Shown: positions 24,431 through 36,127 of the stretch, one piece after another
Layout of the letters: each line of letters opens with the position of its first letter
Position numbering within the stretch: position 1 is the stretch's first letter
Assembly (NCBI GenBank): GCA_035578155.1
Contig: JAPWDM010000015.1
Span: 8,244,709-8,308,708, forward strand
Length of the DNA: 64,000 nt
Source of the DNA: Brachynemurus nebulosus
Lineage: Eukaryota; Arthropoda; Insecta; Neuroptera; Myrmeleontidae
Direction of reading: 5' to 3'
Position numbers and translations under genes: made by a program
The notes under the pieces: model-generated
What the model saw: the letters and a program-made list of their open reading frames with translations, nothing else
What the model was told of the DNA's origin: nothing
Database searches by the model: none

Positions 24431-24967
24431 CTAGGTTTGCCCTTTGGCCAGCCTTTCTTTTTTTTTTATAATTCGTACCTCGGCGTCCGAATTATCGGAC
24501 TCTGTGGCCGAGGTATTCGTGTACGCGTCGGACGTTGGGCGCTTAATACCCGAACGTACCGACGCTGTGGCGCTTTCCGAGTCGCTCATTGGTGTTATTT
24601 CAGAGCGACTCGGGAGGGGGGCGACCGGGCGTGTTGGTGTGCCCGGTCGTGACGACTCCGCTGAAGTTGATGTTGGAGTCGCCAAGGGTGGTGGAGGCGG
24701 AAGAAATTCCGTCTCCGATTTTGAGATGACAGGTCCCTTTTTGGGGGACCTTGGTTTGGTCACCTCTTTTTCCCCCTCACTACTACGTCGTCTCCCGGGA
24801 GTGGTCTTCTTAAGTGAAGATTTTTTCCCGGGGGAAGACATCACATTTCTTACAATTGGTCCCTGAGGTGTGGGCGTTATTACTCTCTTCGCCTTAGGGG
24901 CCTTAGCTGGCGCGATAGCGGCTGATGTGGGTGCTGGTACTGTTACACCCACTGAGCCTACAACCAC
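24431..24967 (-). pseudogene. LINE ORF1, C-terminal part
   Basis: A 178-residue open frame ending LAKGQT-stop 46 bp upstream of ORF2. It is rich in Pro, Ser, Thr, Ala and Lys (PGKKSSLKKTTPGRRRSSEG, then PPPPPLATPTS), as is common in the disordered portion of LINE ORF1 RNA-binding proteins. No zinc knuckles are present in the preserved part. The 5' side is cut by the junction at about 24970. Confidence 0.7.
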
Positions 24968-25009
24968 CTCAATAAAAATGCAATTTTTTTTTTAAATATA
25001 TTTTATTAT

Positions 25010-26895
25010 TTAATAGTTTTGGATAATCATATTTCTAGTAATTAATCCCGCATTATATAGGTTATCCAATTGCTCATTTTGTTGAAAAGCGGGTATTTGT
25101 TCCTCTTCAACGTCGACGTCGACGTCAATATCAAAATTTAAATTATTTTCTAAGCAAATATTGTGTAAGACGGCGCACGCATTGATAATTTTGGTTGCCA
25201 TTTCAGGCTTATAATGTAATGTTTGGTGCTTCAATAAACACCTCCAGCGTGATTTTAGCAGCCCAATTGTGCGTTCGGCACAAGCCCGTGTCCGTTTGTG
25301 CGCGTTATTATATCGCATTTGCGGTGTTCCTTGTTCGGCATTGTTTACGGGGGTCATCAACCATGGTTCCAATGGATATGCACTGTCTCCTGAAAACAGA
25401 TTTATGTAAAGAAAGTATCATAATGTCAAAATTTTAAAACAAATTACCTAGTAACCACAGGTTCCTCCATCTGCCGTTATTATATTCTGTTTCTAGATAA
25501 TTTCTGATGGCACTGTTGCGCCAGATAAATGCATCATGGCTGGAACCGGGGAACAGTGCATTTATATTAATAATTTTTGAATCAGCGTCAGTTATCTAAT
25601 AAGATAATTATTTTTTAAGAATGACCTATTTATTTATTTGATTTTATAATTAAGTACGTACGATTTGAGTATTAATTGAATGGTACGATTTCCTGTTGAC
25701 ATAGATATGTTCCGGATATATTGGATGATCTGCTGGAGGTGCACTTATTGCAATGTGAGTGCCATCAACGATTCCAACTATGCCAGGCATACCAAATTTT
25801 CATAAAATCTTTAAAAAAAGCGAAGCATAATATAATAATTATAATAGTGTATACACCAAGGGATTAAAATATAATTTTTAGGTAATCTCGAGTATGAAGT
25901 ATGTTGCCAAAGGGCCTGTGAAAGCCTGCGGGCAACAATTCACACGAGGGATAAAAAAAGACACTTGTGTTAGTCCTGTGGTGTATATATTATTTTTTGC
26001 AATTCCGAATAATTTAAAATTATTAAAATTAAGAAAAAATTGATTAAATGTTACTCAAATTATATGAAATTATATTACTTCAAGTATACTTTGAATAAAA
26101 ATCAGTATAATTTTGAATAAATTGTACAATACAATATACAAATTAATTATTTATCTTTATCTACAAGTTTGAATATGTTAATTATTTTAAATTACTCAGC
26201 AACGCTATTTATTTAAGTTAGATTTCGCTTGCTGATTGGTGATGCTTTATAATTTCTGCTTGTTAATTGGCTTAAAGGCGGGAGAAAAAGTATTTTTAGT
26301 CCCTTGGGACTAATTGTAAAAGTGACACTATTATGAGGGAGTCACAAAAAATAACATAAGAAACGCTTATTTATTTGTGAGTAACGTACCTTCTTCTAAC
26401 AGCTGTTAATTCAGCCGGAGAATTAGGAAATTTTATCCATCTTTCCGCTAAATGATTATTAATTGCATCCGTTACTAGCCTAATATGTAGAATTGTTTAC
26501 TGATTTTTGAGACATTGGTACGGAAATATCTTGTCCGACAGATTGTTGGTAGCTGCCTTGTGCATAAAATCGCAATGTTGTAAAAATCTTTAATAAAAAA
26601 TAATAAAGAGTAAATACCAGTAACTACATACTACGCTTACAACTTAAAAAAGATAACAAAAACTTACTCTGCTTGCAGCTGTGAGGGACGATGCCCTTGT
26701 CGTAGGTGGAAGATGGATACGAAGGTCTTCAATTAAATTATGTACACATTGTTTATTTAGTCTAAACAATGTTTGAAACAATGCGTCACTATAATCAAAC
26801 GGATTGTTTTGGTCACGAATTATTCTATTACGATTTAACTGATGACGGTTTCGTTGTTCAATTAAAATCAAATTAAAATTATTAAAATGAGCCAT
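25010..26895 (-). pseudogene. PIF/Harbinger (HARBI1-like) transposase, decayed, five exons
   Basis: Exons on minus: 26895-26668 (starts MAHFNNFNLILIEQRNRHQ, with FRLNKQCVHNLIEDL), 26587-26390 (FTTLRFYAQGSYQQSVGQD, frameshift midway, then NHLAERWIKFP), about 25808-25671 (GIVGIVDGTHIAI, first catalytic Asp, preceded by a TGA), 25595-25448 (LFPGSSHDAFIWRNS) and 25389-25010 (GDSAYPLEPWLM, second Asp; ACAERTIGLLKSRW, Glu; ACAVLHNICL). Splice sites are clear and phases agree. The frameshift and at least one stop make it inactive. The Myb/SANT partner gene lies upstream in the same orientation, and a MITE sits in the second intron. Element ends were not recognised; the LINE abuts the 3' side. Confidence 0.87.
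25856..26325. mobile_element. MITE in Harbinger intron (family of 14785-16080)
   Basis: The left end ACCAAGGGATTAAAATAT and the right end TATTTTTAGTCCCTTGG are complementary. Inside, ATTTCGCTTGCTGATTGGTG matches the reverse complement of the copy near 14830-14870. Confidence 0.65.
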
Positions 26896-27503
26896 TTTTT
26901 TTAAAAACTATAAACAATTCCAAAAATATACGTAAATAAAAACAATAAAATATAAATAATTCAATAAAATAGTATAAAATAATAAAAAAATATGTTAAAA
27001 TGAATTGGATTGAAGTAAAAGGCTGATTATATAATTTTAAAGATTTCTGAAATGAACTAACTCACGCGAAGACAAAATTGAAATGGTTAAAAATTTAAAA
27101 TGAAACTTATAAAAGAAACTAAATTAGAAATGTAACTTTCTCTTTTGCAATATGTTTCTTAAATAGCAATAAATAAAATTTATGACCATAACACACTTTT
27201 TTTAAAACCCTTTCAAGAGCAATAAATCCAAAGAACAAAATTAACAAGCCCTTAACAAGAATAACTCTGGCAAATATCAATAAATAAATTTAAAAAAATG
27301 GTTATTTAGATCAACAATAAAAAAAAAAATTGAATGACATTTCATAAATTGTACGCGATGGATATAATTTGCTGTAATTTGAAAATGTAACAGGATATTC
27401 CTAAATGAAAACACAAAAAGCTAATATACCTACATACATTTTTATTTACTTATAAATTTTTCAAATACAGTTACACATTTTTCCAAATGTTTATTTAATT
27501 TAT

Positions 27504-28697
27504 TTATCTTATGTATTTTAATTTTTTCAACCATAACGGCCTTTTTTTTAACTCAAGTTTTTGTTTTTTTAGCCATACATTTTGCCTTAGTATTTTATTT
27601 TTTTCCTCCATGGCTTTCGCTTGCCTTTCCAGCATTTCTGCTGATTTCAGCTGAATGTCTATTAGAGTTGCTTTTTTTAAAGTTTTTTTTTCTTCTCTAG
27701 AAACAAAATAAAATTGGTCATTATATTATACAATTAAGTAGTTAAGATATTTAACATTTATACGTACGTTGAAATAACGCTCGCCGTATAGCCAATTGTC
27801 GGAGTTCCGGAGTTGACATAGCTGCTGTTGGTGCCAGCCCAGTTGAAGCCGTTGGTGGTGACGCTGGTGACAGCTGTACAGATGCTGGTGGAGTTGCTGC
27901 TGGTGACGGTGTAACTGACATCGCTGTTGACACAAAGACAGCAAAGCTTGTGGAGGGCTGAGGTTCTACATCTGTAAAATATAGCAAAATATATCATTAT
28001 CCTATTTTACCATCAATATTATACTGACTAATTTACATATAGTAAAATTTGAAATTTAATTGTTTATATTTTATTTACCTATACGTTGGCATGAAGAATT
28101 GGCCACTTCTGTGTCAATATTCCCCACTGGTTCCGTCTTCCGCTTTTTCAGCTGCCGTTCTCTGTAATAATATTTAAAATAAAGTATATGCAATAATTAA
28201 ACTAGCAAATAGATATACAAACCGACTTCGGAACACCGAACTCTTGCGTTTTCATATGCCCCGTCACAGTTGTCCGCCCAATTAAATTTACAATTCTTCT
28301 CTTTAACGGACTTAAAAAAACTGCATCTGTTTCACCACCCCCTGTCTTATTCATCTCCCTGTTAATGTAGGCCGCTTTCTCCTTTGCCAATCTTTTCATA
28401 TCTTGCCAAGTCTAAAGCATTGTTAGAAACACCAAAAATTATAAAACTATACTACTGTTTTCAAGAATAAAAAATTATTACCTTTTTCCATTCTTCTATC
28501 GATCTATTTCGTACTCCATCACCAACCGATTCTACTAGAACTTTCAACTCTTCCCACAACCGTTTACCGTCTTCAAAGGTAAATGACGGTGATAATTTCT
28601 TTAATAATTGGGGATGACTCTCCATAAATTCTACTATTACCATCTTTTGGTCACGCGTGACCTTCCTTGATCTTTTAATCACTGAATTTTGAGCCAT
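27504..28697 (-). CDS. Myb/SANT-like DNA-binding partner of the Harbinger element
   Basis: Minus-strand exons: 28697-28482 (MAQNSVIKRSRKVTRDQKMV, then RLWEELKVLVESVGDGV and IEEWKK), 28411-about 28215 (TWQDMKRLAKEKAAYI, GGGETDAVFLSPLKRRI), about 28160-28081, about 27972-27767 (Pro/Ser/Thr/Ala-rich linker) and about 27695-27504 (coiled-coil EEKKTLKKATLIDIQLKSAE to KLKYIR). The first two exons form the trihelix Myb/SANT-like domain that, in studied Harbinger systems, binds element ends and helps the transposase enter the nucleus; the leucine/lysine-rich C-terminus is suited to oligomerisation. No stop is seen across the joined exons, although the neighbouring transposase is dead. The alternative, a host gene derived from such a partner, cannot be excluded. 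Confidence 0.75.
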
Positions 28698-28879
28698 TTC
28701 AAAAAATTTAGTTATGAAATAGAACTTAAAAATTTTTAAAAAAAAATAAAAGAAACAACAAAAATAAAACAAACAACAACAATAAAAGAAACAACAACAA
28801 TAAAAGAAACAACAAAATGAAAATAAATATCTACTAAAATTAATAAAAAATACAAAAATGGCAACACTAAAATACAATA

Positions 28880-30930
28880 TAAATTTTTACAAAACTAATA
28901 AAATATAAAAAAATAAGTGGAAAATAGAAAAATATTAATTATTCAAAAATTTAAAATTTAAAATGATAAAAACAAAAATATACGAGTATATAAAAATAAG
29001 TAACAATGTTTTTAAGATCAAAAAAGAACGCACGTAACTGAAAAAGGTTGACAGAGTAATGAATTAAAAAATTTTTTAAGAAGTTTAAAAAAATGTACGA
29101 TTTTGTAAAAATGTATGTTTACTATTTGTTAGTTTAAAAATCAATAAAACATCGGTCAAAGTTGGGTCAAAGTATTGTCTGAAAATATTTTAATTTATTG
29201 CATCCTTATAGCACAGGGTCAACACCATCATTTCTTAACGTGCTGTTTCTAAAGTGTGTTTACTGCACCTTCTTAAAATAAGTCAAGCATAGCACGTTCA
29301 AAATATTCAATACTACGGTTTTTAAAAAAACGTGTGATTTTAAGGAGTGACGTCACAAACTTCTTATATCGACACGCGTGCAGTTTTAACAGATTTCAAT
29401 ACTAAGCGCCCTGGACGGGTTCACCTGCTGATTCCATGTTGTCATGAACAGTATTGCTCCTTGGGGTTAATGCATACAATTCTCCGGATGAAAACAAGAC
29501 GCTGGAGACACCAATGTTGTTTTCCTCCATAGTTAAATTAGTGGTATCCATTTCGGTCGATTGGCTTATGATAAATTCTTACCAAAATTGTTCTTATTTT
29601 ATTCTCTTTAAGGAGAGTTATCTATATATGCGTCTAGTTTTATTACAGGTAACTCATCAAACTGACTGAATGACTGTTTATGGTACCAAGCCAACAAAAC
29701 TGATACCAAGCCAACAAAACTGACTTCTTGGCTGTGTGCATCAAGTAACACACGGACGTCTGACAAAGACACTACTGAATACACATCCAATGTGAACGAA
29801 TGTTCTGAAATAACCACCCATCTGAACGGGTGTCTGTTTACTGTTTATTTGTTAGCAAATTTCCTACTATTTCCTTCTGTATTATTTTATATTTGTGGTA
29901 TCAAAGTTTATAATAGGTCATATTTAATATTTTTGTATATTTAAAATTAATCAAACTACTACAAATTAAAACAATAGTGAATCAAATATACAAATATTAC
30001 TAATTAAAATAAATGTGTAACATTTTCTTCATTAAAATAATTTAAACAATTATAGTGTTTTCTTTTATTTATAATATTTTCTGTTGGTCCTTCGAACCGT
30101 AAGAACTTTCTACTGAAAAACTGCCCATTCTGCCCAGCTTAAAGTGTTTCGCCGAATGCCACTCTGTAATGGTCCGATGGACGGCGTGGTTTAAATGCTT
30201 GCTAATTTATTGTTACGACGAAGATATTTTATTGGTTTGAACTAATTTTCTTTGTTTCGATGTCCCTGATAATTGATCCCAAAGGTCGAAGGTGAAATAA
30301 TTTAAGCCAATTTTGATTTAAGGAATTTATTCGTCAACGCTATTTGTTGCCATTTGGACCGTTAAAGATAAATTTTACACTTTATTTATAAAATAATTGT
30401 TTTAACATTATAACATTTTATTTTATATTTAAATGTTAGATATTTTATTATTTCAATAATTAAAAAATCCCAAACGGGAATCGTTATAAAAAAAAATTAT
30501 TACATTTTTCTTTGTTAATGACTAAAATCCGAATATCTTCTAAAAATTCCTCCCATTGTACTTTTCTTTCCCTTTATTTCGATTCAAAAAACCAGAAATG
30601 GCTTCTTTTTTTTTATTGGTTACTTAATTGTTGCTACGTCATTAGCTCCGCCAACTGTGTTAAGATACGCAGTTAGTTTACTAAAATTTCACCAAGCGGC
30701 AAATTACAGTTTTAAATTTGTATTCCTATGTTACCAAAATCAACCGCTAGATGCCACCAGTCGTACCGTTCTTGTGGTTACATCAGCACATTTTAGACAT
30801 ATCGAGACAGCTTTGGAATTATTAGTAGCATGTCCCCATTTTTAACATCTCCTACATTGTATGATTTAATAAAGTTAATATGTCTTTCCCATTGCACTTT
30901 AGTGTTATACAAATAACGTACATTTTTGTT
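28880..30930. other. unassigned AT-rich sequence
   Basis: No gene found. A 22-bp direct duplication (TACCAAGCCAACAAAACTGA) lies at 29681-29722. Frames at 29347-29817 and 30657-30845 have no recognisable domain, and the Harbinger right end was not located. Confidence 0.4.
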
Positions 30931-31930
30931 TCAGTGTTTTTCAGTAATTGTATTGTCTGTGATTACTAAGTAAGCATTACGTGCCATATTTTTCATTTTA
31001 TAGATGTTCACTACACTGAATTTATAATTTGGTTCGACGTCTTCTTTAATTTCTTCGATGTCGGCATCTCCTTCTATTCCGCGTAACACAAACACGTGGT
31101 GTTTTTCCTGTTTCGAGATGTAAGTATGAAACTCTAGATCATCGCTGTCTGATATTTCTTTTAGGTAGAGTTTATACTCTTCGTTGTCGTTTATAAACAA
31201 ATTCGTGTTATTTTTGGTATATTTTATATGGAAATCATTTTTTCTTTTTTCTTTTAGTTTATTTACGAAGAGTTTGTGGTTGTTAATTTTATAGTGAAAA
31301 ACTATTGGTGGGGGTTTTAAATTTTTCTTGCCGGATTGTTTCGCATTCGCTGGGTTATTTCTGTTTTTTAGTTCTCGATTTCGAGTTCCATATTTTCTAA
31401 GTCATCTTCTTCTGCATACTCGATTTCTTCTTCTAACACCTGATATTTATTTTTTGTAGGTATAGTGATTTCTTCTGTTTTCATTTTTTTAGAACTGTTC
31501 GTATTTATTCTTGCGTTGGATGTATTTTTATTTTCAGTAATTTGATTTTGGTTTTAAAAAAGCAACTTTTTATTGAATTTGAACTTGCATCTGAACTTAT
31601 TTCCATGGTGTTAGGCATTGTGTTGGCACTACTGGCATTTGCACCTTTATTACACTGTTTGTTCATTGTTGTTTGCACACATATTATTTGTTAAGTGTAA
31701 TAGTTTTTTTTTTTTTTTTTTTTAAATTTTAATAGTCACTGCTGCTTGCACGCTGCAGTGACCTGTTTTTAACATTGGCATTTGTTTGCCGGGGTTTCAT
31801 ACACTGTATATATTTATTTCTCACTGAGTAGCGGAGCACACTAAAAACACGTCTGCATACCAACGATGCTACACGAGAACTTGGTCGCCAGTCTGGCACG
31901 CTTCCGCTGCGCTATCTAATAGGCATGATG
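30931..31930 (-). pseudogene. jockey-type LINE ORF1 fragment with PRE_C2HC domain, 3'-truncated
   Basis: The clear coding part (about 31370-30940, minus) reads KPPPIVFHYKINNHKLFVNK, then YKLYLKEI, FHTYISKQEKHHVFVLRGIE and ADIEEIKEDVEPNYKF, the layout of the PRE_C2HC domain that precedes the zinc knuckles in jockey-type ORF1 nucleic-acid-binding proteins. It ends NTITEKH-stop before the knuckles. Upstream (31670-31380) the frame is broken by shifts but keeps a Met/Asn/Ser-rich N-terminus beginning MNKQCNKGAN. The 31740-31930 stretch looks like a GC-richer 5' untranslated region. Loss of the 3' side is the reverse of usual LINE truncation, so later deletion is likely. Confidence 0.68.
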
Positions 31931-31939
31931 ACAGTAATA

Positions 31940-33058
31940 AAGAATAATTGAAATTATATATTTATCTAAGGAAACAGGGTTCATAAATAATAAAAAACGT
32001 ATTAATTTTTATTTTTTATTTTATTAATTTTTTTTTTTTAATAAAATAAAACGACAAATTACAACTGTCCGCCATGTTAGATAGAACACAAATCATAATA
32101 AACTATAGTTGAAAGATTTTGATCTGAGAGACCTTTCTCCTCTCACGCAGAATTTTAAAAATGGAATGGGTAAAACGCACATCTAAAATTTAATTGGTTA
32201 AAAGATGTAAGAGCTTGTATTAAATACGAAAAGTGAAACAAGTATAATAAATACAAGTTTTTAATAACTGACTATCCTTTTCTTATAATATAGAGATTTA
32301 AGGGGTATTATAAAAAAATATTTATTTGTAGATGAGTTTTTTTCTGTTTTCGTTTAATACACTAACCATCTATTTTCTCTTCCTTTTTTAAAAAAAATAT
32401 GACACTTTTATAACTGTGTTGTTAAAAATTGAATAAAACTGCGACACTCAAACAACTGATTCATAGGAGTAGAGAAAATATAAAGAAATATAATTTTTTT
32501 TAGGAACATTTTATTAAATAGAAGTGTAATATCAATTTAACGTAGTTGCTCTGAGATACAAAAGTATATCTCAGCAAAAAAATTTCTTTTATCAAAAAAT
32601 TAAATAATGTATTAATATTCTTCAGTTATTATATTTGTATATCACTTGTTTTTTTTTTTTATTTTTAATTTCCGCGCCCTTACGTTGTAACAATTTTAAA
32701 ATAAATGTTGAAAAAACGTTGTAAAAAGTTGTAAAATGATGTTTTTAAGTTATATTTCAAAAACGGCGTGGTCAATAACTTTTATTTCTTATTATATATG
32801 GTTTGTAATTTTGTATTAAATAACATATTAAATTTTTATCAAATTCCTTTGACACGTTTTCATTTTATTCAAAAAAAAAGAAAAAAAAAATGGTGGTTTC
32901 CCATAAGAGCCCATGTTAAAATTACAAAACTTTGAAGTCGTTTTTCTTAAAATTGGAGTGGTCATTTTTTTTTTTTCGGTAAGGGCTCGTATTATTGGTA
33001 TTGGATTAAACAAACATCTAGAGAAGTTTCGTTAAATTCCTTTGAAAAAACCGTTTTA
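31940..33058. other. unassigned AT-rich sequence
   Basis: No gene or element could be supported; long A/T runs only. Confidence 0.4.
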
Positions 33059-35157
33059 TCGACCAACTACCTTAAAAAAATTTATTTCTGGGTTGTTGAG
33101 GTTATGCGATGGCAAAAGTAACTACCTTTAACGAACTGTATATTAAAATGTTAACGATTAATAGCCGAAATATTGCAATAGAAACACACTTACCATTTTT
33201 TCCTCCTTGAAATTGCAAACTTAAGAATGTAATTCACTTTCACAATTGTATTTTACTAAAAGTTTAAAATTTTACACGAATAAAAAAAATATTTTAAGAA
33301 GACTTACACACTAAACTAACTATATTTTGTAATTACACTATTTCAATTCAAATCCATATCACAATCAAAACCAAAATCGTCTGCACAGTCACTGTCATCG
33401 TCGCCCAAAGATATTATAAAGCGATCACTTAATTCATCGGTAATATGTTCACGTTTTATATATTCTTGTTCAACCTTTTCGCAATGTTGACATATTTGAA
33501 CCCACTCATCTACTGTGATATTTTCGAACTTAGTTGCTGCCAATTTTTGAACATCACTCAATTTAAATGTGGTGTTATGACTAGCCACCCAGTTTTTAAC
33601 TGTAGCCCATATTTTTTCAATTGGGTTCAACTCGGGATGATAGGGCGGTAGTCTCAGTACATTATGACCATATTTTGAAACAATTTTATCAATGCTGTAC
33701 TTTTTCCATTGGGGTTTATTTATTTTAATAAGTTCATATAACTCTGGTTTCGTCATCCCAGATTCAAAAAATAACTGCCTTTCGGAAAGCCACTGAATCA
33801 TTTCCCCCTTCCTTGAATTCATCGTAGGATGGTTTTCTTCAGTCTTGTTATGGTAAGAGGCGTTATCAACAACGATAACCGAACGCGGTGGTAAATTCGG
33901 CACTAATTTCTCTTCCAACCATTTTGAAAAATTTTCAAAGTTCATGTCATCATGGTAGTCTCCCGTTTTACTTCCCGAAATAAACATCAATAAACTGTTG
34001 GGAATAAATCCCATTTTTCCACCGGCATTAACTATAATTAAGCGACGACCCTTCGAAATTGGTTTTTTCAGTCCTAAATTCGATCTATCTGTCCACTCAA
34101 ATGGAGTAGTATGACTTGCATTGATATAAGTCTCGTCAATATAAACAATTGGACGACCCTCGTTTCGATATGATTTTATTTGGCGTAGAAAAGCGATTCT
34201 TTTATTTCTTATTTCATCCCTTTCTAATAAAAGCTGTCTATTGTCGATTGTTTTCCGCCAAGAAAATCCTAGCTTTTTTACCACTGTCCGAAACGAATCA
34301 ATTCCCCCGGTGAAACTAATATCGTCTTTAATTTTTTCATGAACAGATTTTATTGTCGGCCTACATCCATCTGTTCTATTAAAATTATGTATAGTTCTCC
34401 GTATAGTTTCTTCAGTAAAAGAATCCACCGTAGTTTTGGGTTTTAATTTTTTTATATTTTTTCTTGGCGACCGCAATACACCAGTTTTTTCTTTTTCTTG
34501 TACAATTCTATGAATTGTGCTCACTGGTACATTCACAGCTTTTGAAGTTTTTAGCACAAAGTTTTTTACTGAAGAACTGTTCTCAGCTTCAGTTTTAAAA
34601 AAACTGTACACATTATAAATGATCTCCTTAGCTTGCGAGTGCAGTATTTTCTTAGGAACTTTGGGCTAAAAGATATTTTAAAAAATTCAATTAAAATTTA
34701 TGATCAGATCCAATGGTGCCGTTAATACTTACATTTTCATCAATATTTTGATTTGATGAATCAGTAATTGATTCCGACATTTCCATAATTATTACACAAA
34801 ATATGAAAATTAAAAAATTAAAAAATATATAAACAGCTTAAAATTAATAAAAGTATTAGCTCAAAATAAAACTGAATACTAAATTGAATTTTAATTGTTA
34901 AATTCTGTATGAATACACTGAATATTACACAGAAACTAAATTGTAATTTTTAGCAAAAAAATTTCTAATGGTAGTTTTTGAAAGTAATTCAAATTATTTT
35001 AAAATAATTCTGTAAGATGCAAAGACACCGACACCGCAGGGGAGGCAAATTTTAATTATTTCATATCTAAGAACTTTAGGTAAATAAGGTAAATAAAGTT
35101 ATGCAATAAAATTTTTCAAAAAAACCCAGAAATAAATTGTAGGAAGTAGTTGAGCAA
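33059..35157 (-). mobile_element. IS630/Tc1/mariner-superfamily DNA transposon, DD82E type
   Basis: The transposase gene is bracketed by imperfect inverted repeats: CAACTACCTT...ATTTATTTCTGGGTT near 33064-33094 and AACCCAGAAATAAAT...AAGTAGTTG near 35123-35153. Both ends adjoin TA (33057-33058 and 35158-35159), the target of the superfamily. The resulting unit is 2,099 bp. The end sequence is AT-rich and imperfect, so the exact boundary is less certain than the gene. Confidence 0.72.
33343..34786 (-). CDS. DDE transposase (DD82E, Sailor-like), intact, two exons
   Basis: Exon 1 34786-34733 (MEMSESITDSSNQNIDEN) and exon 2 34665-33343 join in phase 0 to give 458 aa without any stop. The N-terminal part has a helix-turn-helix (SKAVNVPVSTIHRIVQ) and a second one around RPTIKSVHEKIKDDISFTGG. 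The catalytic core is IVYIDETYINASHTTPFEW (Asp 1), VIVVDNASYHNK (Asp 2) and LPPYHPELNPIEKIWATVKN (Glu). I count 82 residues between Asp 2 and Glu, where Tc1/mariner have 34-41; the extra segment (MIQWLSERQLFFE to SIDKIVSKYGH) is helical and carries KPELYELIK. This spacing is the one I recall for the Sailor group. The acidic C-terminus (GDDDSDCADDFGFDCDMDLN) is a common terminal feature. Cut-and-paste transposition is expected. A domesticated gene is an alternative if the ends prove spurious. Confidence 0.85.
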
Positions 35158-35159
35158 TA

Positions 35160-35680
35160 AAATAATTTATTACCCTGTTTCTGTAGAAATTTAACAAAAA
35201 TTGAAAAAACTCATGATAACAATAGGTAATTTATTATTCTTATGATAAACATGTTAAATATAATCTTTTGTCAAATATTCTAAAAACAAAAATGAGAAAG
35301 ACGAGAACATTTCATAAAATATTATTAGATAAAAAAATTAATGAATAAGAATTTGATTTAACTTCAAAATCAATATTTTAGCTTATTATTGACAATATAT
35401 TGTGCATATAACTGGCCCACTGATTGGTAACCACAGATACAATGTTTAGTGTACATTGCGTACATTGGTTATGACAACTGTCGACCTTACCTTAAAAACA
35501 TTGAAAATCAACTTAGACTGGCCCAATCAAAAATACGTTTCTGCGCATCTCTTACTTTATTTTCTGCCGACTCTACGTCACGTTTATGTAAACAATATTT
35601 TGTTGAACTCAATTTTGTGTACAATCTCTGCACTTTTTATTGCATTTATTAAGAAACTTTAGCAACGGAACAGGGATTTA
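35160..35680. other. unassigned sequence
   Basis: Overlapping open frames at 35449-35662 have no recognisable domain. The region precedes the YqaJ-like exon. Confidence 0.4.
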
Positions 35681-35688
35681 CTAAGGCA

Positions 35689-35788
35689 AATAGTTTCAAT
35701 TTACCAAAAATTGATTTGCTAATGCTGGGAGAGTTTCTTACATCAAATAAAGACTTTTGCTCAGCATTTAGAAATGTCAAAATTTCAA
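35689..35788 (+). pseudogene. single exon resembling a YqaJ/SWIM-family protein
   Basis: Between an AG acceptor (AAATAG at 35683-35688) and a GTAAGT donor (35789) the plus strand reads FNLPKIDLLMLGEFLTSNKD then FCSAFRNVKIST. The motif LPKI-x-LM-x-x-FF/L-x-x-N-x-DF-x-SA-x-x-R-x-VK is, from memory, that of insect YqaJ-like exonuclease/SWIM proteins found in repeats. No following exon could be found. Confidence 0.4.
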
Positions 35789-36025
35789 CGTAAGTACATC
35801 AATATTCTTAAAAAAAAATGATTTATAAGTTCAAAATCCGTAAAATATGCTTTTTGTTATAGGCTACATTATTTATTAATAAAGTATCCATTAAGATAAA
35901 TAATTGTGACTAATCAAAAGACGAAACATAACTTTAAAAAGCATCAAATTTATTATTGAATTTAAACATGAAACAAAATTATTATGCATAGAACATTTTA
36001 GAATGTATGAAACGAAGTAAAAACT

Positions 36026-36127
36026 TACGTAAAAGTGATCTTCACAAAAATAAATTGGAGAATTTAGACAAATAGCTTTTAGATCTCGCCGTGCAAGATT
36101 AAGCCACTTACAAGGAAAGCTATCCAA
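36026..36127 (-). pseudogene. THAP-domain exon fragment
   Basis: The minus strand reads KWLNLARRDLKAICLNSPIY then FCEDHFY up to a GTAAGTTTTT donor. W...RRDL......Y.CEDHF is the second half of a C2CH THAP zinc finger, a DNA-binding domain shared by P-element transposases and many host proteins. The first half (Cx2-4C) is not visible. It lies directly left of the 36104-37790 foldback and partly overlaps its edge. Confidence 0.45.

Larger units (their letters stand above)
19912..24967 (-). mobile_element. non-LTR retrotransposon (I/jockey-type, with RNase H), 5'-truncated
   Basis: Minus-strand order: ORF1 C-terminal part (24967-24431), ORF2 with endonuclease, reverse transcriptase and RNase H (24385-20727), a ~0.8-kb 3' untranslated region with hairpins, and a poly-A tail (T-run at 19912-19930). 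Such elements insert by target-primed reverse transcription, so a poly-A at one side and truncation at the other is expected. The 5' edge abuts the 3' flank of the Harbinger copy at about 24970. I could not identify a convincing target duplication. GC content is well above the surroundings, consistent with a recent arrival. Confidence 0.88.

Noticed and set aside
21081..24866. Several plus-strand open frames over the LINE
   Set aside because: They mirror the GC-richer coding strand of ORF1/ORF2 on the minus strand and have no domain of their own.
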